The notes under the pieces are model-generated. The model was given only the letters and a program-made list of their open reading frames with translations. It searched no databases and was not told the origin of the DNA. Source: Pseudomonas umsongensis (GTDB lineage Bacteria; Pseudomonadota; Gammaproteobacteria; Pseudomonadales; Pseudomonadaceae). From it: DNA of 64,000 nt. This document shows positions 27,842-38,348 of the stretch, piece by piece. The translations under genes were made by a program, and so were the position numbers. The stretch is taken from assembly GCF_002236105.1 (NCBI RefSeq), contig NZ_NIWU01000001.1:1054001-1118000 (forward strand), in the 5' to 3' direction. Within the stretch, counting starts at the first letter, position 1. Each line of letters begins with the position of its first letter.

Positions 27842-28828
27842 TCAGGGGATTTTTCCTTGGCACAGTTCGTGTGCCGCTGTGATTATCGAAGCCACCTGTG
27901 GCAGCGCCGCCTCCTCCAGATGCCGTGGATAAGGGATCGGCACTTCGGCGCTGCACACCCGCGCCGGGGGCGCATCGAGCTCGTAAAAGCCTTGCTCGAC
28001 GATCCGGGTGATGATTTCCGCCGACAGACTGCCGCTGCACCATCCCTCATCGACTACCAGGGCACGGTGGGTCTTGCAGACAGAAGCCAGGAGCGTTGCG
28101 TCATCCAGGGGGCGCAGGACCCGCAGGTCAATGACTTCACACTCGATGCCCTCCCCGGCCAGCACCTCGGCTGCCGCCAGGGCTTTGCCCAGGGAGCCGC
28201 CATACGTGATCAGGGTCAGGTCGCTGCCGGCCCGGCGAACTTTGGCGCGACTGATGTCCATGGTTGCCCATTCGCCGGCATCGCCTTCCAGGTTGTACAG
28301 CTGCGCATGTTCGAATATCAGCACCGGGTCGGGGTCGAGCAGCGCGGGCCAGAGCATGCCGCGTGCATCTTCGACGGTCGCCGGCGTCAGGATTTTCAAT
28401 CCCGGAATATGGGCGAACCAGCCTTCGAGGCTGTGCGAGTGTTGGGCAGCCAGCTGACGACCAGCCCCGGTCGCCATGCGCACAACCAAGGGCACCGAGA
28501 ATTGCCCGCCTGACATGTGCCTCAGGGTCGCCGCGGTATTCATCAGAGGGTCGAGAGCGAGCAGGCTGAAGTTCACCGTCATGATTTCGACGATAGGCCG
28601 CATGCCTGCCAACGCCGCGCCGATACCGGCCCCGACGAAACCCAGTTCGGACAGTGGCGCGTCGCGGATACGCTCGGGGCCGAAGGCTTCCAGCAATCCA
28701 AGGGACACGGCATAACTGCCGCCATAACGCCCCACGTCTTCGCCCATCAGGAACACCCGCGGGTCCCGCTGCAGGGCGTCACGCAATGCTTCGCGCAGCG
28801 CTTCGCGATAGGTCATGGACAGGCTCAT
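27842..28828 (-). CDS. 2-oxoacid (pyruvate/acetoin-type) dehydrogenase E1 beta
   Basis: A 328-residue E1 beta subunit, starting [20 protein letters not shown] with the family blocks [27 protein letters not shown] and the transketolase C-terminal domain from about residue 200. The ATG at 28828 overlaps the E1 alpha stop (ATGA), so the longer frame to 28894 is not used. Works with E1 alpha in thiamine-diphosphate decarboxylation of a 2-oxoacid or acetoin and transfer to lipoyl-E2. Confidence 0.93.
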   Translation of the reverse strand: MSLSMTYREALREALRDALQRDPRVFLMGEDVGRYGGSYAVSLGLLEAFGPERIRDAPLSELGFVGAGIGAALAGMRPIVEIMTVNFSLLALDPLMNTAATLRHMSGGQFSVPLVVRMATGAGRQLAAQHSHSLEGWFAHIPGLKILTPATVEDARGMLWPALLDPDPVLIFEHAQLYNLEGDAGEWATMDISRAKVRRAGSDLTLITYGGSLGKALAAAEVLAGEGIECEVIDLRVLRPLDDATLLASVCKTHRALVVDEGWCSGSLSAEIITRIVEQGFYELDAPPARVCSAEVPIPYPRHLEEAALPQVASIITAAHELCQGKIP

Positions 28829-29816
28829 GGCGCAGGCTCCGGCGCAGGTCCCGGCGTATAGACATCGCGGGACAAATCCTCGATCGGCTCCCATGTGCCT
28901 TTCTCGGCGAAGGCGATGGCGTCTTCGACCTCGGCGTCGACCTGGGCCAGGATCGCCAGAAAACCCGGTTCATCCAGCAGCCCTTCAGCCTTGAGTCGCG
29001 TGCTGTAGGTGTGGATGGGACCTCGGGTTTTCCATTGTTCGACCTCTTCCCGGCAGCGATACAACTGCGGATCGAACATCGAGTGGGCCCGAAATCGATA
29101 GGTCCGAAACTCCAGGAAAAAGGGACCCTGCCCTGCGCGGATGTGTTCGACTGCGTCACGGGCGGCTTCATGCACGGCGATCACGTCCATGCCATCGACC
29201 GTCCTGGCCTGGACCTTGTATGCCGAAGCTTTCGCACACAGGTCGGTCTGGGATTGCGAACGCTCCAGCGCCGTGCCCATGGCATAGAGGTTGTTTTCGC
29301 AGCAGAACAGCACCGGCAGGCGCCACAATGCGGCAAGGTTGATAGACTCGTGAAAGGCCCCTTCCGCCATCGCCCCTTCGCCAAAAAAACAGGCGCACAG
29401 ACGGGTTCCACCTTGCATGTGTTCCGCGAGCGCCAGCCCAACCGTCAATGGCAAGCCACCGGCGACGATGGCATTGCCGCCGAAGAATCGTGTACGGGCA
29501 TCGAACAGGTGCATCGAGCCACCACGGCCTCGCGAGCATCCTTGCTGGCGCCCGAACATCTCGGCCATGATCGCCTTCATGGAAACACCCTTGATCAACG
29601 CATGACCATGTTCGCGGTACGTGGCGACGACCGCATCGTCAACGGCCAGGGCATGCAGAACACCGACCGCCACCGCTTCTTCACCGATGTACAGGTGCAA
29701 AAAGCCGCGAATCCGGCTTTCCCCGTACAACTCGCCGGCACGTTCTTCGAGACGGCGGATGCGTACCATGTCCCGCAGCAGATCCAGTTTGGTCTCCCGG
29801 GGCAGCGACACGGGCG

Positions 29817-29820
<4 letters not shown>
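28825..29820 (-). CDS. 2-oxoacid (pyruvate/acetoin-type) dehydrogenase E1 alpha
   Basis: A 331-residue E1 alpha subunit with the thiamine-diphosphate motif [32 protein letters not shown], and the phosphorylation-loop region [10 protein letters not shown]. Its start overlaps the stop of the acyl-CoA synthetase gene and its stop overlaps the E1 beta start, so three genes are translationally coupled. The two-subunit E1 resembles AcoAB/PdhAB rather than the single-chain AceE of Pseudomonas core metabolism, so this is a second, separately controlled complex. Confidence 0.93.
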
Positions 29821-31580
<1,760 letters not shown>

Positions 31581-31754
31581 GGTTGGCCTCTTGTACTCAA
31601 CAGCATCAGTAACCCTGCCTACCGTTTTCAAGGAGTAGACAGCCAATACGCTGTAGAAGTGGCTGTGGCGCAATGCCCAGAAAACCGGTCTGTGCTTGGC
31701 GCCGACTGCACAACCGGGTTTGATTTAACTTGCTCCGCCCAATTGTTCCTGGCG

Positions 31755-31768
31755 TTGATAAATATCAA
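31755..31768. promoter_or_regulatory. ANR/FNR-type site upstream of the synthetase/E1/E2 operon
   Basis: TTGATAAATATCAA, perfect half-sites, in the 439-base divergent region between the acyl-CoA synthetase (31580) and the HAD-ATPase gene (32020), on the synthetase side. Confidence 0.8.
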
Positions 31769-31901
31769 GTGGAACGGGACTAGCCTTGTTCATTGTCGAA
31801 AAGGCTCTGGACGGCTTGAGGCCGACAAGGCGCGAACCCGTAACGGGCAAAATGCATGACACCTGGCCGAGGAAGACCGACTGTCTGCTCTCGCCTTGAA
31901 A

Positions 31902-31915
31902 TTGACAAAAATCAA
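31902..31915. promoter_or_regulatory. ANR/FNR-type site upstream of the HAD-ATPase gene
   Basis: TTGACAAAAATCAA, one base from the consensus, about 111 bases before the start at 32020. Confidence 0.75.
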
Positions 31916-32019
31916 TGCTGGCGCAAGGAATCAGCATCCCAATACAGACGTGAAATCGGTAGACGGGCAGCTCGTGTTCTGCCCTGCCTCTCTCAATTGA
32001 GTCAGACAATGGAGCAAGC

Positions 32020-33699
32020 ATGCACTTCCTGGCCTTGGCAGTGGACTATGACGGGACCATTGCCGAAAACGGCAGCGTTCCACCGCAGGTCTGCGCAGCG
32101 CTCGGCAAACTGAAAAAAAGCGGCCGCAAGCTCGTGCTGATTTCAGGCCGGGAGTTGCAAGCGCTCAAGCATCATTTTCCACACCTGGATCTGTTTGACA
32201 GGGTCGTTGCGGAAAACGGCGCGATCTTGTACGACCCGAGCACAGACACCGAGGAGCTTATTGCAGACCCCGCTTCGACCGAGCTGGTGGGCCACCTGCG
32301 CGACAAGGGTGTCACGCCTTTGTCGATCGGTCGTTCGGTCATCGCCACCTGGCAGCCGTTTGAGAATGCGGTGGTCAGCAGCATTCGAGAGCTCGGCCTT
32401 GAACTGCAGATAACGTTCAACAAGGATGCGATCATGATCTTGCCAACCGGCGTGAACAAGGCGTCTGGCCTTGTTGCAGCCTTGCGCGAGTTGGGCATAT
32501 GCGAGCTGAACGTGGTGGGCGTGGGCGATGCGGAAAACGACCACTCCTTTCTATCGATCTGCGGCTGTGCCGCGGCGGTGAACAATGCCATAGCGTCGAT
32601 CAAGTCCAGCGCTGACCTGTGCCTGACTCATGATCATGGCCAAGGTGTCTGCGAACTGGTCGACATGCTGCTGGAAAAAGACGCGGCACTGGTTTGCGTC
32701 GAACGCATTGGCGTCCAGTTGGGCCAGTCCACCCATGGCCGCAAGCTCTGGCTGCCTGCGGAATCGGTGATGTTGGTCGTTGGCAATTCGGGTGCCGGTA
32801 AATCCAGCTACATCACCTGGCTGACAGAACGAATGGTCCAGGCTCATCAGGGATTTTGCATCATCGATCCAGAGGGAGACTATCTGACGCTGGAAGATGC
32901 GGTAACGATCGGCGGGCTGACCGCCCCCCCGACGACAGAAGAGTCGGTGCATTACCTTCTACAGGCTCAGCTCAATGTGGTGGTCAACGCCCTTGCCCTG
33001 GATCCCGTAGCGCGCGTGCAGCTGTTTGGCGAACTGCTGCCCTTTATCCAGAATTTGCGCAGCGCTTCCGGCCGGCCTTACTGGCTGATCGTCGACGAAG
33101 CGCATTACATGCTTCCCCACTGCGCAGGTTGGCCGCCGGGTTTTCTCGGGGACATTGGCGCAATCATCGTTGCCCTCGACTTCGATCAGGTCTGTCCGGC
33201 ACTGCTTGAGGGGGTAGACGTACTGGTGACACTCGGCAGCACCGCCCGGGAACTGGTCGAACAGTTCGCCAAACGCATGCAGCGCCCGAGCCCAGGGTTT
33301 CCAGAACGCTCGCCAGGCCTCGAAAACGCCTGTCTTTGGAATGTGCACGAAGGCGACGAGGTCTTCCTGCTCGATCAGGTGCAGCCTCATCAAAAGCACC
33401 ACCGTCACAGCGGCAAGTACGTCGCGGGAGATGTGGGTGCATGGCGATCATTCCACTTTCCCGCACTTGGCCAGAGCGCCTCTAACCTGACTGAGTTTTT
33501 GTCCTGTTCAACACGACTTGAAGAGCCCGCCCTTCGCGAACATATCAATGTCGGGGATTTTTCCAATTGGTTTCGCAAAGTGATCCGGGACGACGTGCTT
33601 GCCAATAAGACGCGCCTGATCGAGACGGACACAAGCCTGGCACCCGGGCAGGCAATGGAACAGATCAGGCGACTTGTACAGTCACGCTATCACCTCTGA
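32020..33699 (+). CDS. HAD phosphatase fused to a HerA/VirB4-like P-loop ATPase
   Basis: A 559-residue two-domain protein. Residues 1-230 are a HAD-IIB type phosphatase (DYDGT with the nucleophile pair D9/D11, LISGR, and the metal motif GVGDAENDHSF). From about residue 240 a P-loop ATPase domain follows: Walker A GNSGAGKSS near 254-262, PEGDY, and Walker B WLIVDEAHYML near 355. HAD-IIB relatives act on sugar phosphates; the ATPase resembles DUF87/HerA-type NTPases but has no helicase context. Starts ATG 32020; ANR-type site 111 bases upstream. The pairing suggests nucleotide-gated phosphatase activity, which is speculation. Confidence 0.82.
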   Translation: MHFLALAVDYDGTIAENGSVPPQVCAALGKLKKSGRKLVLISGRELQALKHHFPHLDLFDRVVAENGAILYDPSTDTEELIADPASTELVGHLRDKGVTPLSIGRSVIATWQPFENAVVSSIRELGLELQITFNKDAIMILPTGVNKASGLVAALRELGICELNVVGVGDAENDHSFLSICGCAAAVNNAIASIKSSADLCLTHDHGQGVCELVDMLLEKDAALVCVERIGVQLGQSTHGRKLWLPAESVMLVVGNSGAGKSSYITWLTERMVQAHQGFCIIDPEGDYLTLEDAVTIGGLTAPPTTEESVHYLLQAQLNVVVNALALDPVARVQLFGELLPFIQNLRSASGRPYWLIVDEAHYMLPHCAGWPPGFLGDIGAIIVALDFDQVCPALLEGVDVLVTLGSTARELVEQFAKRMQRPSPGFPERSPGLENACLWNVHEGDEVFLLDQVQPHQKHHRHSGKYVAGDVGAWRSFHFPALGQSASNLTEFLSCSTRLEEPALREHINVGDFSNWFRKVIRDDVLANKTRLIETDTSLAPGQAMEQIRRLVQSRYHL

Positions 33700-33702
33700 A
33701 TG

Positions 33703-33957
33703 TCACTTAGGCGTTCCCTTTTCGATCATTCGGCTGGTACGGGCATTGGCTTCATCGGCGGTCCGTTGTGCCTGACGTGCCACTTCCATCGCCAGTTCCG
33801 CCTTGAGGTGCGCCTCGTCGGCCCTCAATCGCGCCATTGCGGCGTTGTTTTCAGCGTATTCCAGCCGGGCATCCAGTTCCTGGGCCTGCTTACTACTGCA
33901 TCCGGCAGTGGTGGCTAGAAGAATACCGAGGCAAACAACAGGCAAGCGCTTGTCCAT
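33703..33957 (-). CDS. OprI/Lpp-like murein lipoprotein
   Basis: An 84-residue lipoprotein: short signal with lipobox TAGC, then a continuous Ala-rich helix with heptad character (QAQELDARLEYAENNAAMAR), ending in Lys (EKGTPK). This is the architecture of the OprI/Lpp family, which trimerises as a coiled coil and may link to peptidoglycan through a terminal Lys. GGAGAA precedes the ATG at 33957. It converges with the HAD-ATPase gene (three-base gap) and has an ANR-like site 78 bases upstream, so it may be a paralogue expressed under low oxygen. Confidence 0.85.
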   Translation of the reverse strand: MDKRLPVVCLGILLATTAGCSSKQAQELDARLEYAENNAAMARLRADEAHLKAELAMEVARQAQRTADEANARTSRMIEKGTPK

Positions 33958-34028
33958 GATCTTCTCCAAATAAGTCCCGGCTGCGAAGGCCAGTCAAACG
34001 CAGTATCCAACGCCACTGCAGGCTTTCT

Positions 34029-34042
34029 CTGACATTTATCAA
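34029..34042. promoter_or_regulatory. ANR/FNR-like site upstream of the lipoprotein gene
   Basis: CTGACATTTATCAA: one half-site (ATCAA) is perfect, the other has two mismatches. Centred about 78 bases before the lipoprotein start at 33957. Confidence 0.55.
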
Positions 34043-34084
34043 AAAACCGGCTGGCCAATGGCAGAGCGGGCGACTGCGGCCTTT

Positions 34085-34098
34085 TTGATTTAACTCAA
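34085..34098. promoter_or_regulatory. ANR/FNR-type site upstream of the BON-domain gene
   Basis: TTGATTTAACTCAA, matching TTGA-N6-TCAA, about 90 bases before the start at 34181. Confidence 0.75.
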
Positions 34099-34180
34099 TG
34101 TCCTGGTGCCGCTCAGGCGTAAAAAAAGACATGGGCTTTGGCAGCCCATGTACTTCAGTCATGCGGGAGAGGACAGGATC

Positions 34181-34828
34181 ATGAGCGACATAACCTTGCG
34201 CAATACCATTTTGGATGAGCTTGATTTTCAACCCGATATCGACGCCGCCCACATTGGCGTGAGCGTGGACAATGGCGTTGTCACACTCTCCGGTCACGTG
34301 AAAAGCTATGCCCAGAAAGTCAGTGCCGAACGGGCGGTCAAAGCGATCAAAGGCGTGCGTGCCGTGGCGGAGGAAATACAGGTCCGGCTGGAAAAAGGCG
34401 CAGGTACGGCCGATGACACCATCGCCAATCGTGCCGTCAACATTATCTCGTGGCGCTCCGATACGCCCGAAGGCGACGTCAAGGTCGTCGTGCAAAAAGG
34501 CTGGGTAACCCTGGAAGGCCAGGTGGACTGGCAATATCAAAAGGAACTCGCCGAAAGCGCGGTGCGCAAATTGTCGGGCGTTGTGGGCGTGGACAACCGC
34601 ATCACCCTGCGCCCGAGAGTCAAAGTCGTCGATATCCAGCAAAGTATCGAAGAAGCCCTCAAGCGCAACGCTGAAGTCGACGCCAAGGGCATACGTATCA
34701 AAGTCGAAGGCAGTGTCGTGAAACTGGAAGGCAAAGTGCACTTCTGGCGCGAGCGTGAAATCGCCGAACGAGCCGCCTGGTCGGTGCCGGGAGTCACCAA
34801 GGTGGAAGATCAATTGCTGATCGCCTGA
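34181..34828 (+). CDS. Triple BON-domain protein, cytoplasmic form
   Basis: A 215-residue protein of three BON domains (about 5-72, 80-147, 150-215), each with a VxLxGxV core (VVTLSGHVKSYAQK; WVTLEGQVDWQYQK; VVKLEGKVHFWRE). OsmY-type BON proteins are usually exported, but there is no signal peptide here, so this one should stay in the cytoplasm. BON domains bind phospholipid or other ligands and are linked to osmotic and envelope stress. The ATG at 34181 follows GAGAGGACAGG. A strong hairpin follows the stop codon directly. Confidence 0.9.
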   Translation: MSDITLRNTILDELDFQPDIDAAHIGVSVDNGVVTLSGHVKSYAQKVSAERAVKAIKGVRAVAEEIQVRLEKGAGTADDTIANRAVNIISWRSDTPEGDVKVVVQKGWVTLEGQVDWQYQKELAESAVRKLSGVVGVDNRITLRPRVKVVDIQQSIEEALKRNAEVDAKGIRIKVEGSVVKLEGKVHFWREREIAERAAWSVPGVTKVEDQLLIA

Positions 34829-34830
34829 AT

Positions 34831-34867
34831 GATCGCCCCGGTTAACCCCAGGTTACCCGGGGCGATC
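34831..34867 (+). terminator. Strong hairpin after the BON gene
   Basis: GATCGCCCCGG (34831-34841) pairs with CCGGGGCGATC (34857-34867), an eleven-base stem beginning two bases after the stop codon. No T tract follows, so it may protect the message 3' end or terminate with help. Confidence 0.5.
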
Positions 34868-34912
34868 CAATGAACATGCGTGGCGGACTCACCTTGATCG
34901 CCTCACTCGTGC

Positions 34913-34926
34913 CTGATCCAGATCAA
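34913..34926. promoter_or_regulatory. ANR/FNR-like site upstream of the acetyltransferase gene
   Basis: CTGATCCAGATCAA, one mismatch from TTGAT-N4-ATCAA, about 94 bases before the ATG at 35014. Confidence 0.65.
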
Positions 34927-35013
34927 ATCCGGGAGCGGCCAACGGCGTAGAAAAGAATTGAAACTCGCAGGTTTTACTACGCATCAAGAGAATGTTGGAT
35001 GGAGGGCCGCACG

Positions 35014-35532
35014 ATGCTCGCTTCCAAGAGCCCCGATGATTGGCATGACTGGGACTACGCCCGTGGAAAATCCCGGATTGATGTACTCAGCAACGGTCGT
35101 GCGGTGTTGATCCGGCATGTCGCGCAAGCAGATCGAGCTTATGAATGCGCCCTTGTCCGGCAGTTGGCGCCGGCGTCCCGGCACGGGTTTTTACTCGGGC
35201 AACAGCACGAAGCTCGCAAGGGCCAAGGCTGCATAGCGCTGGTCCACGAAAATGGCCGTTTGAGCGCAATCGGCGCCAGTCGTTATGCCGCCATGGGTCA
35301 ATACCAGTGCGAATGCGCGCTGACCGTCGCCGCTGCCTGGAAACGCCTGGGCCTGGGAACGATATTGATGGAGCACTTGATCGACGCCGCCCGCAGTAAC
35401 GGCGTCCACCTGTTGTACTCGGTTGGCGCCTCCAGCAACGCGCCCCTGCGCGACCTGGCCAGATGTCTTGGTTTTGAAGCCCACGACGATCCCTTCGACC
35501 CCCAACAGGTCATTCACCGCCTGTACCTGTAA
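35014..35532 (+). CDS. GNAT-family N-acetyltransferase
   Basis: A 172-residue GNAT protein. The acetyl-CoA loop is AAAWKRLGLGTILMEHLIDA, an RxxGxG-like segment (here KRLGLG), followed by HLLYSVGASSNAPLRDLARC, typical of the last strands. GGAGG at 35000-35004 points to ATG 35014 rather than 34999. The opening LIRHVAQADRAYECALVRQL resembles the GNAT domain fused to acyl-CoA synthetases of the Pat type, but stands alone here. Protein acetylation is one possibility; substrate unknown. ANR-like site upstream. Confidence 0.85.
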   Translation: MLASKSPDDWHDWDYARGKSRIDVLSNGRAVLIRHVAQADRAYECALVRQLAPASRHGFLLGQQHEARKGQGCIALVHENGRLSAIGASRYAAMGQYQCECALTVAAAWKRLGLGTILMEHLIDAARSNGVHLLYSVGASSNAPLRDLARCLGFEAHDDPFDPQQVIHRLYL

Positions 35533-35623
35533 ACCCGTGCAATGTTTTCGGGGCGCTTGAGCCTCTGGTACGACCCGAGCGCCATGCCGCCACCAGCAGC
35601 CTACCTTTCGGAGGATGGCGTTC

Positions 35624-36991
35624 ATGAACTCTCATACGCAATCATTGCTGGAACAACTTTACGGCCAGCAACATCACGATGACACGTCGCACATAGCGCC
35701 GGTGTTGCATCGATACGCCGAACCGTTGCCGGACCTGGATTCCCCCGCTTTTGGCGACCTGTTTGACCGCTACGCCGATGCGCGGGTGGTGATGATCGGC
35801 GAGGCGAGCCATGGAACCCGGGAATTCTATCGAACCCGGGCTGCGATTACCCAACGGCTGATCGAGCGGCACGGCTTCAATATTGTCGCGGTGGAAGCCG
35901 ACTGGCCCGACGCCGGCCATGTCGACCAGTATGTCCGAGGGTTGGCGCATACGGCGTGGAAGCGCCACATTTTCAGCCGCTTCCCCACCTGGATGTGGCG
36001 CAACAGCGAGGTGAAGGCTTTCACCCACTGGCTGCATCAGTTCAACCATCAGCAAGCGCCTGAACATCGCGTCGAGTTTCGCGGCCTGGATGTCTACAGC
36101 TTGCGTAATTCCATTCATGAAGTACTGAGCTATCTGGATCGGGTTGACCCGCGCCTGGCCCAGGAAGCACGTCGGCGCTATGGCTGCCTGACCCCATGGC
36201 AGGATGACCCTGCGCTGTATGGCCATTTTGTCGAGCGCGCCGGTGTAATGCCCTGTGAACAGCCGGTGATCGATCAGCTCAATGCCATGCTGGCTGAACA
36301 ACTGGCCGGGCTCATCCGCAACGACGAAGCCTTCTTCAATGCGACGCAGAATGCCCGGGTAGTGATGGCGGCCGAGCAGTATTACCGCGCGATCTATCGG
36401 GGCTCGACAGCCTCCTGGAACCTGCGTGACCGGCACATGTTCGATACGTTGCGCGCGTTGCTCGAACACCGGGGCTCGCAAGCCAAGGCCGTGGTCTGGG
36501 CCCACAACTCCCATATCGGCAATGCCGGCGCCACGGAAATGGGCTGGAAGGGGCAGTTCAACATCGGTCAACTGTGTCGCAGCGCCTTCGGACGCGATGT
36601 CGTACTCATCGGCATGGCCACTGACCGCGGTCAGGTGGCTGCCGCTGATGACTGGGACGGCGAGATGTTGATCAAGGACATCCGCCCCTCCCGGCCAGAC
36701 AGCTGGGAGCATCAGTTCCTCAAGGCGGGCGTTGCAGCGTCGCTGACCGACTGGCGTGACACGCAGCGCAAAGAGCTGCGCAGCGTCCTGTCCACGTGCT
36801 TGCTGGGACGGGCCATCGGGGTGATTTACCGTCCCGAAACCGAACGCTTCAGTCACTATTTCGAGTCGATGCTGGCGGAACAGTTCGATGCCATGATCTG
36901 GATCGAGCAAACCAGGCCGGTTACCGCGCTGCCGCTGCCGAAAAACCAGCAACTGGAAGCGGAGGACGAAACCTATCCGTTTGGGGTGTGA
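35624..36991 (+). CDS. Erythromycin esterase-family hydrolase
   Basis: A 455-residue protein of the erythromycin esterase/succinoglycan-biosynthesis family. Conserved catalytic patches are visible: GEASHGTREFYRTRAAITQR, VAVEADWPDA, and the VVWAHNSHIGNA region. CGGAGG at 35609-35614 points to ATG 35624. Chromosomal members of this family rarely have shown macrolide activity, so resistance should not be assumed. It lies 91 bases after the acetyltransferase gene, likely in the same transcript. Confidence 0.88.
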   Translation: MNSHTQSLLEQLYGQQHHDDTSHIAPVLHRYAEPLPDLDSPAFGDLFDRYADARVVMIGEASHGTREFYRTRAAITQRLIERHGFNIVAVEADWPDAGHVDQYVRGLAHTAWKRHIFSRFPTWMWRNSEVKAFTHWLHQFNHQQAPEHRVEFRGLDVYSLRNSIHEVLSYLDRVDPRLAQEARRRYGCLTPWQDDPALYGHFVERAGVMPCEQPVIDQLNAMLAEQLAGLIRNDEAFFNATQNARVVMAAEQYYRAIYRGSTASWNLRDRHMFDTLRALLEHRGSQAKAVVWAHNSHIGNAGATEMGWKGQFNIGQLCRSAFGRDVVLIGMATDRGQVAAADDWDGEMLIKDIRPSRPDSWEHQFLKAGVAASLTDWRDTQRKELRSVLSTCLLGRAIGVIYRPETERFSHYFESMLAEQFDAMIWIEQTRPVTALPLPKNQQLEAEDETYPFGV

Positions 36992-37070
36992 TTTGCTGTC
37001 GGAGTGCATATCCATTGCTGCCGTAACGGGGCGCCTGCGATCAAAGCCTCGTTAGCCTTTGCTCTGCTTT

Positions 37071-38208
37071 GATCGTTCCCGCGCTCTGCGTGGGAATGCC
37101 GCCAGGGACGCTCTGCGTTCCACTGACGACGCGTTAATTGAGCCGTGCACGACGGTAATGCGGGCCGTCACAGGAAGCCCTGTGTGAAATTGGTTGCCTG
37201 CGTACATATCCATTGCTGCGGTAACGGCCACTTGTGGTTTCGCTTTTACAGCGACTCCCTTTTTCAAACGCCAAAAAGGAAGCAAAAGGCTTTGCCCCAC
37301 CACTCGGTGCCTCGCTTGGGCTCGGCATGCCCTCTCTCCGGCATTGCTCCGTGGGTCGCCGCGATGGGCCATCCATGGCCCAGCGCGGCTAAACCGGCGT
37401 CCTGCCGGTTTACCCACTGCGCAATGCCTGCGTTCGGCCATCGTGGTTAACGGGGCGCCTGCGATCAACAGCAAAACGAGGCGGCCTTAAAGCCGACCTG
37501 CTTTTTAGGTGATGCCTGTGTTGATCGTTCCCACGCTCTGCGTGGGAATGCCGCCAGGGACGCTCCGCGTTCCGCTGACGACGCGTTAATTGAGCCGTGC
37601 ACGACGGTAATGCGGGCCGTCACTGGAAGCCCTGTGTGAAATTGGTTGCCTGCGTACATATCCATTGCTGCGGTAACGGCAGCTTATGGTTTCGCCCTTA
37701 CGGCGACTCCCTTTTTCAAACACCAAAAAGGAAGCAAAAGGCTTTGCCCCACCACTCGGTGCCTCGCTGGGGCTCGGCATGCCCTCTCTCCGGCATTGCT
37801 CCGTGGGTCGCCGCGATGGGCCATCCATGGCCCAGCGCGGCTAAACCGGCGTCCTGCCGGTTTAGCCACTGCGCAATGCCTGCGTTCGGCCATCGTGGTT
37901 AACGGGGCGCTCGCGATCAACAGCAAAGCGAGGCGGCCTTAAAGCCGACCTGGCTTTTACGGGTGTACCTCGATTGATCGTTCCCACGCTCTGCGTGGGA
38001 ATGCCGCCAGGGACGCTCCGCGTTCCGCTGACGACGCATTAATTGAGCCGTGCGCAACGGTGATGCGAAGCGTCACAGGAAGCCCTGTGTGAAATGGGTT
38101 GTCGGAGTACATATCACTCGGTGCCTCGCACAGTGGTTAACGGGGCGCCCGCGATCAAAAGCAAAGCGAGGCGGCCTTAAAAGCCGACCTGCTTTTGGTG
38201 ATGCCTGT
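37071..38208. repeat. Three tandem copies of a ~452-base repeat (left array)
   Basis: Unit starts GATCGTTCCCACGCTCTGCG at 37071 (variant with one change), 37523 and 37976, spacing 452 and 453 bases. The third copy has an internal deletion and ends near 38208. Each full unit holds a REP-like hairpin (TTCCCACGC/GCGTGGGAA), AAACCGGC-GTCCT-GCCGGTTT, and ends near GGCGGCCTTAAAGCCGACCT. Many open frames cross these units on both strands but none has a ribosome site or changes in a coding manner; I treat the whole 1.1 kb as non-coding. The same unit recurs inverted at 62640-63795. Confidence 0.9.
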
Positions 38209-38211
38209 GTT

Positions 38212-38348
38212 CCCCTGTAGGAGCGAGACTGTCGAATCGTCGCACCGTCGCGATGGACGTCAACGATGACGCGGGAAACCTGACTCCCCGTGGTGCTCTC
38301 AGGTTCTACGTCGGAACGCCGCCCGGAGCATGCTCGTTCCTACAGGGG
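38212..38348. repeat. Inverted REP-type pair overlapping the end of a gene
   Basis: CCCCTGTAGGAGCGAG (38212-38227) is matched by CTCGTTCCTACAGGGG (38333-38348), 105 bases apart, with one imperfect position. The right arm contains the stop codon and last codons of the hydrolase gene (38340-38342). Confidence 0.75.

Noticed and set aside
35624..36991. Macrolide resistance call
   Set aside because: Family membership alone does not show erythromycin hydrolysis, and the context is a chromosomal stress island rather than a resistance element.
35642..37015. 457-codon open frame on the minus strand
   Set aside because: It is antisense to the erythromycin-esterase-family gene throughout, has no family match by eye, and reflects the high GC content at third positions.
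37052..38000. Open frames encoding repeated 100- to 140-residue proteins in the repeats
   Set aside because: They recur in all copies on both strands, have no ribosome site, and are products of the repeat sequence rather than genes; the same applies to 62654-63634.
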